From assembly GCA_003165465.1 (NCBI GenBank), contig PLUM01000114.1, positions 13,697-62,462 of the forward strand: a stretch of DNA of 48,766 bases. Direction: 5' to 3'. Both the position numbers and the translations under genes were made by a program. The notes under the pieces are model-generated. The model was not told the DNA's origin, ran no database searches, and was given only the letters and a program-made list of their open reading frames with translations. This document shows, piece after piece, positions 8,149-16,806 of the stretch. How positions within the stretch are numbered: position 1 is the first letter of the stretch; each line of letters starts with the position of its first letter. This stretch comes from Acidobacteriota bacterium. Lineage in GTDB: Bacteria; Acidobacteriota; Terriglobia; Acidiferrales; UBA7541.

Positions 8149-9276
8149 ATGTATTCCATAAAGGGAGCGGTTGGATTATTAACGGTAGCGGTGGTGATAT
8201 CCGCTCAGGCTTGGGGCGCCACCCCGAACCAGACGGCGAATCAGGTGCAGTCGGCTCCGACCAGCCAAACGGAGGCGCCTGCCCAACCCGGGTCTCTGAA
8301 CTATGTTGAAGGACAGGCCGCACTTGGCGACCAGCCGGTTGACTCGAAATCGGTAGGAGCCGCCACCCTGTCAGACGGCCAAGTTCTCACGACGGACAAG
8401 GGAAAGGTAGAATTGCTTTTGATTCCCGGCGTCTTTTTGAGGGTTGGCGACCATAGCACAGTGAAGATGGTGTCGGCGAGCTTGAGCGAAACAGCGATCG
8501 AAGTAGAAAAAGGGGAGGCGACAATTGAAGTCGCGGAAATCCACAAGGAAAACGATCTTCGCGTCAATGAAGGAGGAACAAGCGTACGTTTATTGAAGAC
8601 CGGATTCTACGATTTCGATGCGGATCAAAGTGTAGTGCGCGTATTCAAAGGCGAAGCCAGCGTGCATCACTCCAATGGAAAACGGTTCACCATAAAGGGC
8701 AGCCATCAGATAGCACTCAACACGCACCCGTTGAAATCTGTTGGGTTCGATTCCGCGAAATATGATACGAGCGACTTATATCGTTGGAGTAGTCTGCGCT
8801 CCGCATACGAGGCCGAGGCCAATGTGAATGCTGCCAGCACCTATGCAGACGGCGGTACGTTCAATGCGGGATGGATGTGGGATCCATGGTTCGATTGCTA
8901 CACATTCCTTCCCGGCGATGGAATCTTTTACAGTCCATTTGGCTGGGGCTTTTACTCGCCTTGGTTAGTAGGAGAATCGCCGTTTTACTACTACGGAGGC
9001 TTCGGCGGATATTACGGCGGAAATTACTATCGGCATTTTGGTCGAGACTTTCATTCCTGGGGGCCGGGCCCACACTATGGGCCACATCCCGTATGGAGCG
9101 GCAGTCATGCCTATAGGGGTTTTGGAGGCGGCACTCAGGGCGGAATGAGCGGCGGTGGATTCCATGGAGGTGGTGGTGGTGGTGGTTTTCATGGAGGAGG
9201 CGGTGGTGGTTCTCATGGAGGCGGCGGTGGTGGTGGCGGTGGTGGCGGTGGTGGTGGCGGAGGGCATGGCCGCTGA
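8149..9276 (+). CDS. Secreted FecR-domain protein with Gly-rich C-terminus
   Basis: 375 residues. A signal peptide (MYSIKGAVGLLTVAVVISAQ, cleavage near AWGA) is followed by a FecR-like beta domain (about 50-200: YVEGQAAL, LLIPGVFLRVGDHSTVKM, VRVFKGEASV). Next comes a Trp/Tyr/Gly-rich segment (FGWGFYSPW, GGFGGYYGGNYY), then a tail of Gly and His encoded by GGT/GGC repeats. FecR domains bind envelope ligands or peptidoglycan, but there is no TonB receptor or sigma factor next door, so classic iron signalling is unlikely. I infer an envelope or surface protein. GAGAGG precedes the ATG. Expression is predicted to depend on sigma54 and the paired sites upstream. Confidence 0.75.
   Translation: MYSIKGAVGLLTVAVVISAQAWGATPNQTANQVQSAPTSQTEAPAQPGSLNYVEGQAALGDQPVDSKSVGAATLSDGQVLTTDKGKVELLLIPGVFLRVGDHSTVKMVSASLSETAIEVEKGEATIEVAEIHKENDLRVNEGGTSVRLLKTGFYDFDADQSVVRVFKGEASVHHSNGKRFTIKGSHQIALNTHPLKSVGFDSAKYDTSDLYRWSSLRSAYEAEANVNAASTYADGGTFNAGWMWDPWFDCYTFLPGDGIFYSPFGWGFYSPWLVGESPFYYYGGFGGYYGGNYYRHFGRDFHSWGPGPHYGPHPVWSGSHAYRGFGGGTQGGMSGGGFHGGGGGGGFHGGGGGGSHGGGGGGGGGGGGGGGGHGR
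9166..9263 (+). repeat. GGT/GGC low-complexity repeat
   Basis: An impure GGN trinucleotide tract, interrupted by TTTCATGGAGG and TCTCATGGAGG units, encodes the poly-Gly/His tail of the FecR-type protein. Such tracts are prone to length change. Confidence 0.8.
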
Positions 9277-9725
9277 TTTACTTTTTTAATGATCGTACCT
9301 GGAAGAGTTCAACGAACTCGTCCTGCCGGACGGAATGCATATCCCCGCGCGGACCAGTGTCACGCTGCGTCTCTGTCGCTCTGGCTGGGGCAGTCAGTGA
9401 AGACCCCCTCAATCGGGCAGGAGGGGGCGCAGGCGGATTCAAATTGATTGGCATCGCGATGTTACTGGCTGTTCGCTCACAGTCACTCGGCTTGGCCATG
9501 GGAGCTTTTGGCGCCAGCCGGTCCATCTAAACACAGTTCATCGGGCACGGGCAGGATGTTTCATTCCCCAAGAATACAGCCATGGAGATAGGTATAGGGA
9601 CTCGGCCTCCAGCAAATTCCGCAGCTCCCACGAAGCCGAAGGGAACCTGGGATTTTCTTGTCAAGCGCTCCATATCCAACTCGTGCTTGAGTCGCTTCGT
9701 TCCTAGCTTGCAGCCTGCATGAAAC
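9277..9725. other. Intergenic stretch, no gene recognised
   Basis: It lies between the convergent FecR-type and outer-membrane genes. A minus-strand frame (9278-9526) has no protein-like features. A CCCCCTC/GAGGGGG inverted repeat (9404-9427) has no T-tract. Confidence 0.4.
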
Positions 9726-10382
9726 TCATTTGAAGCGAAAGATCAGTCCGATATTTGCCTGGACTTGTTCAGCCATATTCGTGACCATCGTCGGACTACA
9801 GCCATAATACGGATCACAATATTGCGTTTGGCCTTGAGTGGTTTGTGATGGGGACCATCGGAGTTCGGCGCGCACACCGAAGTGCTGAGTGAAATAATAC
9901 TTCACGCCACCGCCCAGGTTGAAGGAAAAACGATTACTGAAACCTAAAGGATTCTGGCCATTGACCGGCGGCAGACCAAAATGCGAAACCCCCAAGCCGC
10001 CGACAATAAAAGGTCGGAACTTCGAGTCCGGACCCTTGAAATGGTAGAGGATATCCGCCTGATATGAATCTAAGTTCATGTTGGATAAGAATGTGTAGGT
10101 GCCATCGTTCGGATTGTGGGCGCTCAGGGCGGTTGGCTGCCGGTTCCACATGAACTCTGCCTGAAAATTATCCCACAAAGATACGCCCGCCAGGATGCCG
10201 TAATCCTCGCTGTTTTTAATTTTTAGAAAATCAACATTAGGATTGCCCTGCTGGGTTACATCAATGTTGCCGCCAACGCGTGCTCCAAAAAACGGCGTAA
10301 CTTCGTATTCTCGCTGTGCGTGAGCACTGAGAGCCCCACACGTAAAAAGAAAGATAAGGAACAGTATCTTCTGCAATGACAT
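9726..10382 (-). CDS. Outer-membrane beta-barrel protein
   Basis: 218 residues from the ATG at 10382, chosen for the strong upstream AGGAGGGAAT. A signal peptide (MSLQKILFLIFLFTCGALSA, cleavage at AHA/QREY) precedes alternating beta strands typical of OMP_b-brl/OmpW-size barrels: VTPFFGARVGGNID, YQADILYHFKG, FRPFIVGGLGVS, FSFNLGGGVKYYF. It ends in an aromatic residue (ANIGLIFRFK, Phe two from the end), close to the BAM signal. It is co-directional with an ECF sigma gene 94 bases upstream, which may control envelope genes including this one (inference). Confidence 0.8.
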   Translation of the reverse strand: MSLQKILFLIFLFTCGALSAHAQREYEVTPFFGARVGGNIDVTQQGNPNVDFLKIKNSEDYGILAGVSLWDNFQAEFMWNRQPTALSAHNPNDGTYTFLSNMNLDSYQADILYHFKGPDSKFRPFIVGGLGVSHFGLPPVNGQNPLGFSNRFSFNLGGGVKYYFTQHFGVRAELRWSPSQTTQGQTQYCDPYYGCSPTMVTNMAEQVQANIGLIFRFK

Positions 10383-10476
10383 ATTCCCTCCTATTAGCAA
10401 AGCCATTTGACACCGCTAAAAGTGAAAGTGTGGTTTAGGAAATCCCCAACATTTCATGGATACGACGCCCGGATAT

Positions 10477-11091
10477 TCATTGCGCGTTCAATTCTTCAGG
10501 TGATTCTTGTATCTTCCGCAGAATCGACCGACGGGCCCGAAGATGGCGAGACTTAAGCGCCGTGAGACTGATGCCCAGACTTTTGGCTGTCTCTCTTCCA
10601 GTAAACCCCTCGATATCCAACATATGAATGACCGTCTGAGACGTTGTTGAAAGATCTTCAAGCGCCCGTGCAAGTATGCGAGATCGTTCTTCAGTTATGT
10701 ATTCCTCTTCCGGGTTCGGTCGGGGATCGGCGAGTAAATCCACAATGCACAAGGTATCTTCACTTGAGATCTCCTGATCAATAGAAGTTGTCGGTTTTGA
10801 TCTCTGCCTGCGTATTTTCGTCAGTGCAGCGTTGATCACAATCCTGTGCAGCCAGGAAGAGAACTTAGCCCTGCCCTGGAATTGATTCAATTTGCGGTAG
10901 GCCAAGAGCAACCCATCCTGCACCACATCTTCTGAATCGTCTGAATTTGCGAGCATCCCGGCGGCAGTCCTGCGGAGCTGAGGAATATGCGAAGCGAACA
11001 GAAGATCTACCGCTTTTCGATCTCCTCCCATTATGAGGCTGACCACTTTTTCATTTTCACGATCGATTTCCGATCCGACCTCGGATGGCAT
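10477..11091 (-). CDS. ECF RNA polymerase sigma factor
   Basis: A 204-residue sigma70-family ECF factor. The start at 11091 (MPSEVGSEIDREN) is fixed by AAGGAGG 7 bases upstream; longer frames to 11310 are read-through. Region 2 contains DSEDVVQDGLLLAYRKL and FSSWLHRIVINAALTKIRR. A linker follows, then region 4 (TVIHMLDIEGFTGRETAKSL, LGISLTALKSRHLRARR). It would direct RNA polymerase to envelope or stress promoters. No anti-sigma lies directly beside it. The nearest zinc-finger anti-sigma-like gene is at 13029 on the other strand. A degraded relative lies at 24280-24711. Confidence 0.9.
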   Translation of the reverse strand: MPSEVGSEIDRENEKVVSLIMGGDRKAVDLLFASHIPQLRRTAAGMLANSDDSEDVVQDGLLLAYRKLNQFQGRAKFSSWLHRIVINAALTKIRRQRSKPTTSIDQEISSEDTLCIVDLLADPRPNPEEEYITEERSRILARALEDLSTTSQTVIHMLDIEGFTGRETAKSLGISLTALKSRHLRARRSILRKIQESPEELNAQ

Positions 11092-11185
11092 GCAATCCTC
11101 CTTGGAAGTTCCGAGCGAAGTGACAACCCGTGGTAAACGCGCAAAGTAATTCTCATGGACCCGAAACCGGATATTCCGGAACAAA

Positions 11186-11566
11186 TCAGCGGTTTCCGAA
11201 AGAACTGGGTGACGGTGAAACCGATGCACTGCCATCAGTAAACTCAAGCGCCATCGATTGTCCAGCAAACACAATTTCGGTGAGTTCCTCTTTGTGAAAA
11301 ACCATTGCATCCATAGGTGGCTTCGTAATCCGTATTAATTGATACGGGATCTCCGCTACAACCTTCTTGTCTTTCTCGAACCTGGCTGTCTTGTCATCCA
11401 TGATCAATTCATACTGGCCAGCCAGAAGACCTGTGTTGCCAACTCGTGCCGGTGAATGGAGTTCATTAGACTTCGTTAGAGGTATTAGAGGTTTGGCCCA
11501 CAGAGGGAGTGCGAGCGTCAGATCCGCCACAATTGCATGCTCACGGTTTAGCGTTCGACCGGACAT
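11186..11566 (-). CDS. Small exported hypothetical protein
   Basis: 126 residues from the ATG at 11566, preceded by GGAGGAACTGTTT. An N-terminal signal-like segment (HAIVADLTLALPLWAKPL) leads into a beta-rich domain (LLAGQYELIMDD, ARFEKDKKVVAEIPYQ, TEIVFAGQSMALEF). This resembles short periplasmic acidobacterial proteins with a GxYxVxVDDGxxxFxxxKKVVA pattern that I recall without a family name. It lies 94 bases upstream of the ECF sigma gene on the same strand and may be cotranscribed. Function unknown. Confidence 0.55.
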   Translation of the reverse strand: MSGRTLNREHAIVADLTLALPLWAKPLIPLTKSNELHSPARVGNTGLLAGQYELIMDDKTARFEKDKKVVAEIPYQLIRITKPPMDAMVFHKEELTEIVFAGQSMALEFTDGSASVSPSPSSFGNR

Positions 11567-11822
11567 AAACAGTTCCTCCACCTAGGAAATGAATCGACGA
11601 CAGTTAATTTGATCTCATGGCTTTCTGTGTGAGCAATTTGGGTTCCATTCCAATCGCAGGGAATATCGGCGTGACGAGCAACAAGATTGAGGGCATCGTC
11701 TAGCGAAGAACTCTCCGATAACGTCTTGAGGAGCACGCAAATGCCTGCTGACTTGATCATTTCCGCAACTTGCTAGAACGGATAGATAGGCACCAACTTA
11801 CGGATGGGAAAAATCTTCAAGT

Positions 11823-11858
11823 TGTTCGTATTCTTCACAGTTCGCGTTCGCTTTCCGC
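11823..11858 (+). promoter_or_regulatory. Paired upstream activator sites (22-bp period)
   Basis: TGTTCGTATTCTTC (11823) and CGTTCGCTTTCCGC (11845) start exactly 22 bp apart. The proximal one begins 110 bp before the sigma54 promoter at 11955. This is the arrangement seen upstream of the FecR-type gene and glgX, with weaker sequence identity. Confidence 0.6.
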
Positions 11859-11954
11859 CCAGTATGGTGATGTTTTCAAAGACCACCTGATCTAAGCCCA
11901 TCGAAGTGCTTGAAGTTAAGTAACTTAGTAATGTTATGGCATTGCTCGCCGCCA

Positions 11955-11970
11955 TGGCATTCTGATTGCT
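11955..11970 (+). promoter_or_regulatory. Sigma54 (-24/-12) promoter
   Basis: TGGCATTCTGATTGCT has TGGCATT-N4-TTGCT with correct GG-to-GC spacing. It is about 80 bases before the start of the gene at 12050. Confidence 0.75.
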
Positions 11971-12049
11971 GCCATCAAATCCGAATTTAGTTCCATGAAT
12001 TTGAAATTGATATCAGAGCGCCTTGATAAGACGCACTAGATGGAGAACC

Positions 12050-12847
12050 ATGGAACGCCAACTATATTCATCCAAGGAACTTGAGCAGCCAACGCACTCT
12101 GCCATCTCACAGGCGGCAGCCAATGCAGGGTCCATTGAATGTCAGCGGGAGGATCCTGTGCGACCATTTTTAGGCTCGACTGCCGCTTTGCCACGGGCCG
12201 TCGCGACGCAATCTAGGACCACAAGAAATGATACTGCGATGCGAATCGGGCAGGCCTACGACGGCATACACCGCATCCAGGCGATCCTGGCTTATATAAG
12301 GATCATGAATATAAACAATCCGGGGTTCAGTCCAATTCTTGACGAGGCAAAACATACGTACGGTCAGGCGCTCGCGCTCTACGAAGCGAGAGATTTTGAA
12401 GGTGCGCTTGAATTCGCGGCGGCATCAAGAGAGCTTTCCCAAGCCCTTGAAATCGTTATCTCAAGGGTGCTTCGATCTGACTCCTTGTATCCCACTCTTG
12501 TCCTGATGCCACCCGAGCACGAAACTTCCATAAATGATTCAATCCGAATGCAACAAGAACTTAATCGAGTTGAATGTCTACTTTCCCTTATTCATCGTGC
12601 TGCGGAAAACGGAAGCTCGCTTTCCGAGGATCAAAGTCAGGCCCTGAACATTGCATCGAGTAGCGAGCGTTTACTAGGAATGGCCCGCCATTTGCTCAGA
12701 TTTGCTGAAATGCAAGGGGCGATTGACCTTATCCACGCAGCGGCAGTGATAGCACGCGCTGCCAAGCATGTCTGTAGAAGGTGGTATGCCACACAGGGCA
12801 TAGATCCGTTCTTGCCCCCCGGAACATCGTCTTGCAATGTGCGATGA
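12050..12847 (+). CDS. Hypothetical helical protein under a sigma54 promoter
   Basis: 265 residues from the ATG at 12050 (GGAG 7 bases upstream). I do not recognise the family. After a disordered, Ser/Thr/Gln-rich first 60 residues it is almost all helix, with TPR-like or four-helix-bundle character: AYDGIHRIQAILAYIRI, YGQALALYEARDFEGALEFA, then LNRVECLLSLIHRAAENG. There is no signal peptide or membrane segment, so it is presumably cytoplasmic. It carries the same -24/-12 promoter and paired sites as the FecR-type gene and glgX, which suggests a shared physiological trigger. Confidence 0.65.
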   Translation: MERQLYSSKELEQPTHSAISQAAANAGSIECQREDPVRPFLGSTAALPRAVATQSRTTRNDTAMRIGQAYDGIHRIQAILAYIRIMNINNPGFSPILDEAKHTYGQALALYEARDFEGALEFAAASRELSQALEIVISRVLRSDSLYPTLVLMPPEHETSINDSIRMQQELNRVECLLSLIHRAAENGSSLSEDQSQALNIASSSERLLGMARHLLRFAEMQGAIDLIHAAAVIARAAKHVCRRWYATQGIDPFLPPGTSSCNVR

Positions 12848-13028
12848 ATCTTCCAGACGGGGTTGCGAATACGACGGGGCTCTCACCCATTGGATTTAGA
12901 GGGCGGAGTAACTATGGCGTGCGTGCGCAAGGATGGTAAAGCGCAGGGTTGAATTATGGCGAATCGCGTACCGAGGCTTTGCATTCTAGCCTGCCAATTG
13001 ATGTGTTTGACCGCAAACGCGGGATCTC

Positions 13029-13535
13029 ATGCCCAAAGCGATGAAGGCGTTTAGCAAAATGAGAGTTCCGATGCGATGCCGGAAGTTCGAAGCGCGTCTT
13101 GAGGATTACCTTGAGGGAAGCTCGGACTCCGAAGTTGACGAACACCTAATTCATTGCCCGGATTGCCGCGCGGCACTGGAAGATTCGAGGCTCGCTGGGG
13201 ACTTGCTCCGCCAAGCTTGGGAGCCAGCCAGCGAGCCGCACCAGGCATTTGCAGTGGGGGTCTTGGCGAGAATTCGGGAGGAACAATCGCGTGCGGAATC
13301 CGCGGCGGCGTTTTGGATCCCGCTGGAATTCCTGGCATCCCGGGTGTCCCTGACAGCTGCCATGCTACTGCTTGCCCTGTCCGTATATCTTGTGGAATTT
13401 GCCCCGCGCCGGACAGCGCCGCTCCCGTTGAATCGTACCGAACTGAGCGCTGGCGATTTTCCGCAGCCACCCGGAGACCCTGTAAGCAACGAAGAGGTGC
13501 TACAGTCCCTGGCCGAGAGGAACAATGGACGCTAG
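13029..13535 (+). CDS. Anti-sigma factor-like protein with zinc-finger (zf-HC2) domain
   Basis: 168 residues. The N-terminus has the zf-HC2 pattern with Cys, then H-x3-C-x2-C (MRCRKFEARLEDYLEG, then VDEHLIHCPDCRAALE). A cytoplasmic linker leads to one membrane span (about 105-125, VSLTAAMLLLALSVYLVEF) and a Pro-rich periplasmic tail. This is the layout of ECF anti-sigma factors that hold a sigma factor at the membrane. No sigma gene is adjacent on this strand. Its partner could be the ECF at 10477-11091, on the opposite strand (inference). The start could also be internal ATGs near 13062 or 13074. Confidence 0.75.
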   Translation: MPKAMKAFSKMRVPMRCRKFEARLEDYLEGSSDSEVDEHLIHCPDCRAALEDSRLAGDLLRQAWEPASEPHQAFAVGVLARIREEQSRAESAAAFWIPLEFLASRVSLTAAMLLLALSVYLVEFAPRRTAPLPLNRTELSAGDFPQPPGDPVSNEEVLQSLAERNNGR

Positions 13536-13658
13536 CCAGGGCCCGCAAGTTCCGCTGTGCTTCAAGAATCGCACATAGGCCGCCAAACCATTTGCTTTGG
13601 TATATGCTAATTGTTAAGCGTGCCTAGGCTTTGATAGATATTTCGGAGAGGCGAGGAA

Positions 13659-15239
13659 TTGCTCTCAAATATTCCACTTTCGAGACTCAGCTTTAGATGG
13701 CAGATTACGATTTTAGGTACACTTTCCGTCATTCTGTTTCTCGCTGTGCTGGTTGCAACGTTCTCCGCCCTACGCTACACGAAGTCGTCCGTTCTTATTG
13801 ACGAGAAGAAACATTTATCCGACGCAGCGAATGCGCTGGCACGCGAATATGAGGACAGCGCACAGCCTGCTCCGCAAAATGAAGCACAGCCCTCTCTCAG
13901 TGTCGCCCTAGCCCCCTCAGATGAGATTTTGACACGTTTGACCCGGGCAGTCCTGCGAACTGCCGATGGGGTTGAGGGTGGTTTCTGCTCCATGACGGAC
14001 AACACCCTGGTCGGCTATTCTTTTCCGACTCGCTATGGAACTCCTGACTCGCCGGACAAGGCAGATCTTCCGGCTGACGCACAGCCTGCGATACTTCAGG
14101 TAGCCCACAAGGCGGTTCTTACACGTAAACTTTCAGAGCAAGTCCTGACAGACGTGAACGAGATCATCCTTATAGAAGCGGTCCCGGTTCGTCGCGGGGA
14201 TGTTTATGTTGGGAGTGCGTGGACCATGAAGCGGCTGTCAAGCCTGCCCGGATCGAACCGATTTCGAGCGTATCTGATTGCCGTTGGTTTGGGAATTGCG
14301 GCCTTATTCTGTGTCGTTCTGACTTTGCTAGTTGTCCGTAACCTGCAAAGCGGAGTTAGGAAAATCGAAAGCGGGCTCGGAAGTCTGGAAACAAATCTCG
14401 CGTCACAAATTCCAACCAGCAGCGACCCCGATGAAATCCAGCAGATTGCGCGAGCGATCAATCGCCTGGGCGCAACGCTCAAGGAGAATTTAGAGCGCGA
14501 GAAGGAAATTGAGAACAGGTTACGTCATGCCGAGAGGCTCGCGGCATTGGGGCGGCTGGTTGCCGGAGTCGCGCATGAAGTTCGCAATCCTCTCGCGACA
14601 ATCCGGTTACGCATACAAATGTGCGAGCGCGCTACATCGAATGCAAGCCTCCGCGAATCATGCGCGGTGGCGCTTGAGGAAATCGAACGCCTCAATGGCA
14701 TGGTCAGCCGACTGCTAAGTTTTTCACGACCCGTGCACCTCCAGAAAGAATCCATCAATCTGAGCCGCCTCATCCAACAACGGCTGGACACTTTTCGGGA
14801 TAAGGCGCAGCGCGTTGGTGTCCACTTCGCCACTGACTTCATCCGAGATGGGAGGCCCGTGCAGGTGGACCAGAACCGCATGGCGCAGGTTTTCGACAAC
14901 GTAATTCAGAACGCCATCGAAGCGATGTCAGAATCCGGCGGAATCCTCCGCTGTAGCGTGTCATCCGAAATGAATGCTGCGGCAACCGCCTGGCAAACGT
15001 GCGTGGAATTTCGCGACGCAGGCGAAGGGATTGGCATCGATGCACTTCACCGCATTTTTGACCCGTTTTTCACGACGAAACCGTCGGGAACAGGGCTTGG
15101 CTTATCAATTTGCCACGAATTCGTAAGGGCGCATGGCGGAGAAATTCACGTCGAGAGCGTGCAAGGCCAGGGAACCGTTGTGCACATCAGCATTCCTTTG
15201 CAGATTGAGGCAGTGAACGCAAGCCAGATGCAGGGATAG
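13659..15239 (+). CDS. Membrane sensor histidine kinase (NtrB-like output)
   Basis: 526 residues starting at a TTG with GGAGAGGCGAGG upstream. A first membrane span (about 14-36), a periplasmic sensor region of about 165 residues and a second span (about 203-225) come first. A HAMP-like linker then leads to the HisKA box LAALGRLVAGVAHEVRNPLA (His about 306). The ATPase domain has N box NVIQNAIEAM, G1 DAGEGIG, F box FDPFFTTK and G2 GTGLGLSI. It should autophosphorylate and transfer phosphate to the regulator encoded 7 bases downstream. The periplasmic region has no sensor domain I recognise, so the signal is unknown. Confidence 0.9.
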   Translation: MLSNIPLSRLSFRWQITILGTLSVILFLAVLVATFSALRYTKSSVLIDEKKHLSDAANALAREYEDSAQPAPQNEAQPSLSVALAPSDEILTRLTRAVLRTADGVEGGFCSMTDNTLVGYSFPTRYGTPDSPDKADLPADAQPAILQVAHKAVLTRKLSEQVLTDVNEIILIEAVPVRRGDVYVGSAWTMKRLSSLPGSNRFRAYLIAVGLGIAALFCVVLTLLVVRNLQSGVRKIESGLGSLETNLASQIPTSSDPDEIQQIARAINRLGATLKENLEREKEIENRLRHAERLAALGRLVAGVAHEVRNPLATIRLRIQMCERATSNASLRESCAVALEEIERLNGMVSRLLSFSRPVHLQKESINLSRLIQQRLDTFRDKAQRVGVHFATDFIRDGRPVQVDQNRMAQVFDNVIQNAIEAMSESGGILRCSVSSEMNAAATAWQTCVEFRDAGEGIGIDALHRIFDPFFTTKPSGTGLGLSICHEFVRAHGGEIHVESVQGQGTVVHISIPLQIEAVNASQMQG

Positions 15240-15246
15240 AAACCTC

Positions 15247-16629
15247 ATGAGTGATCTTATTCTTATTATTGACGATGAAGCCAACCTAAGAAGGACACTC
15301 GCACAAATTCTTCGTGAGAGGGGATATGCGGTCCTGGAGGCTTCCAATGGGGTTGAAGCCATTGAACTTCTTCGCCACTCCATCCCGGACCTTATATTCA
15401 GCGATTGGAAGATGCCTGAAATGGGTGGTGAACAGATTCTTCGGTATCTGCGGGATGCCCCGCATCTCGCCATGATTCCCGTTATTGTGATCACCGCTTT
15501 CGGTTCCAGTGACAGCGCGATAGAAGCCGTTCGACTTGGTGCGTATGACTTCGTCACCAAACCGTTCGACCTGGATGAGATTTCACTCACCGCGGAAAGA
15601 GCCTTGGCACATTCATCGCTGAATCGCGACGTGGCGGAGTTGCGGTCAAAAGCTGGGCACAATGGAAATCCCCCCGCCGGGCGGCTCATTGGCACAAGCG
15701 GGCCAATGCTGGAAGTATTTAAAATGATCGGAAAAGTTGCGGAAACCGATTCGACCGTCCTGATTTGTGGAGAATCCGGAACGGGTAAGGAACTGGTGGC
15801 GGAGGCGATTCACAAATACAGTCAGCGAAAGGCCAAACGCTTTATTGTCGTCAATTGCGCCGCTTTGCCGGATCACCTGCTGGAGTCGGAATTATTCGGC
15901 CATGAACGCGGAGCATTCACCGACGCCATTACTCGGAAGATCGGTCGGTTTGAGTTAGCCGAAGGTGGAACTATCTTTCTTGACGAAATAGGAGAACTGT
16001 CACCGAGCCTTCAGGCGAAGCTCTTGCGAGTCTTACAAGAACGAACATTTGAGCGCGTGGGCGGGACTGAAACAATTGCAGGAGATTTTCGGGTGCTGGC
16101 GGCAACAAATCGCGATCTCGAAGCCACCGTGGCCGAAAAACTCTTTCGCGAAGATTTGTTTTACCGGTTGAATGTTGTACGTATTTCCGTGCCGCCGCTG
16201 CGGGAGCGCCGCTCGGATATCGTAACCTTGGCCGAACATTTCCTGCGGCGCTACAGCGAAGAGAACAACATCCCCACTGTCGGCTTTTCAGACGACTCGA
16301 TCCTCATGCTACAAGCATATTCCTTTCCCGGAAATGTCCGAGAACTCGAAAACATGGTCGAGCGAGCAGTCGTGATGGCTCGTGGCCGTGTCGTGATGCC
16401 AAACCACTTTCCCACACGAGTTGAAACTGGACAGAGCGGAAGTTCGCGCGAAGTGCAAGTCGATCTTTTCTCTCTCCCCTTTCACAAGTCGGTTGCGGAA
16501 TTGGAGAAACATCTGATTAAAAACGCCCTTCGAGATGCGGCAGGAAACAAAACGGAGGCCGCAAACCGTTTACAGATCAATCGTCGTCTCCTTTACAAGA
16601 AAATGGTCGATTACGAGATCAAGGACTAG
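15247..16629 (+). CDS. NtrC-family sigma54-dependent response regulator
   Basis: 460 residues. The receiver domain has DD near residue 10 and phospho-acceptor Asp about 53 in [11 protein letters not shown]. The AAA+ domain has Walker A GESGTGKE, the sigma54-contact loop GAFTDA at about 222-227 (the common form is GAFTGA), Walker [13 protein letters not shown] and arginine-finger region [12 protein letters not shown] Fis-type helix-turn-helix ([20 protein letters not shown]) ends the protein. It forms an operon with the upstream kinase. Three sigma54-type promoters with paired YGTTCG sites occur within about 9 kb on either side, so it is the natural candidate to bind those sites, though nothing here proves it. 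Confidence 0.92.
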   Translation: MSDLILIIDDEANLRRTLAQILRERGYAVLEASNGVEAIELLRHSIPDLIFSDWKMPEMGGEQILRYLRDAPHLAMIPVIVITAFGSSDSAIEAVRLGAYDFVTKPFDLDEISLTAERALAHSSLNRDVAELRSKAGHNGNPPAGRLIGTSGPMLEVFKMIGKVAETDSTVLICGESGTGKELVAEAIHKYSQRKAKRFIVVNCAALPDHLLESELFGHERGAFTDAITRKIGRFELAEGGTIFLDEIGELSPSLQAKLLRVLQERTFERVGGTETIAGDFRVLAATNRDLEATVAEKLFREDLFYRLNVVRISVPPLRERRSDIVTLAEHFLRRYSEENNIPTVGFSDDSILMLQAYSFPGNVRELENMVERAVVMARGRVVMPNHFPTRVETGQSGSSREVQVDLFSLPFHKSVAELEKHLIKNALRDAAGNKTEAANRLQINRRLLYKKMVDYEIKD

Positions 16630-16806
16630 GTGTTTCAAGGAATTTTAACGCACCGATCCCGGCGACTTGGCCTTATTGGGAAGCAGTAGTCGGAACTTTC
16701 GAGTACTCACGCAGGTTTTGGCGATAGCAAGTCATCAGGCGATCACGATGGAGTCCGAGAAAATCCACAAATTGGATGCCCAAGGTCACTCACTGAGTCG
16801 ATCAGC

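Larger units (their letters stand above)
11567..12049. other. Regulatory intergenic region between divergent genes
   Basis: Two minus-strand frames (11548-11760 and 11773-11955) look like chance coding: the second has its ATG on top of the sigma54 promoter and the paired activator sites inside it. The region also contains the palindrome AAGTTA-AG-TAACTT (11913-11926), between the activator sites and the promoter. Confidence 0.45.

Noticed and set aside
9404..9427. CCCCCTC/GAGGGGG inverted repeat as a terminator
   Set aside because: No T-tract on either strand and too far from both convergent genes.
9278..9526. 82-codon minus-strand frame after the FecR-type gene
   Set aside because: Composition is not protein-like and there is no ribosome-binding site.
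11773..11955. 60-codon minus-strand frame
   Set aside because: Its start codon lies on the sigma54 promoter and the activator sites fall inside it; no ribosome-binding site and no recognisable protein features.
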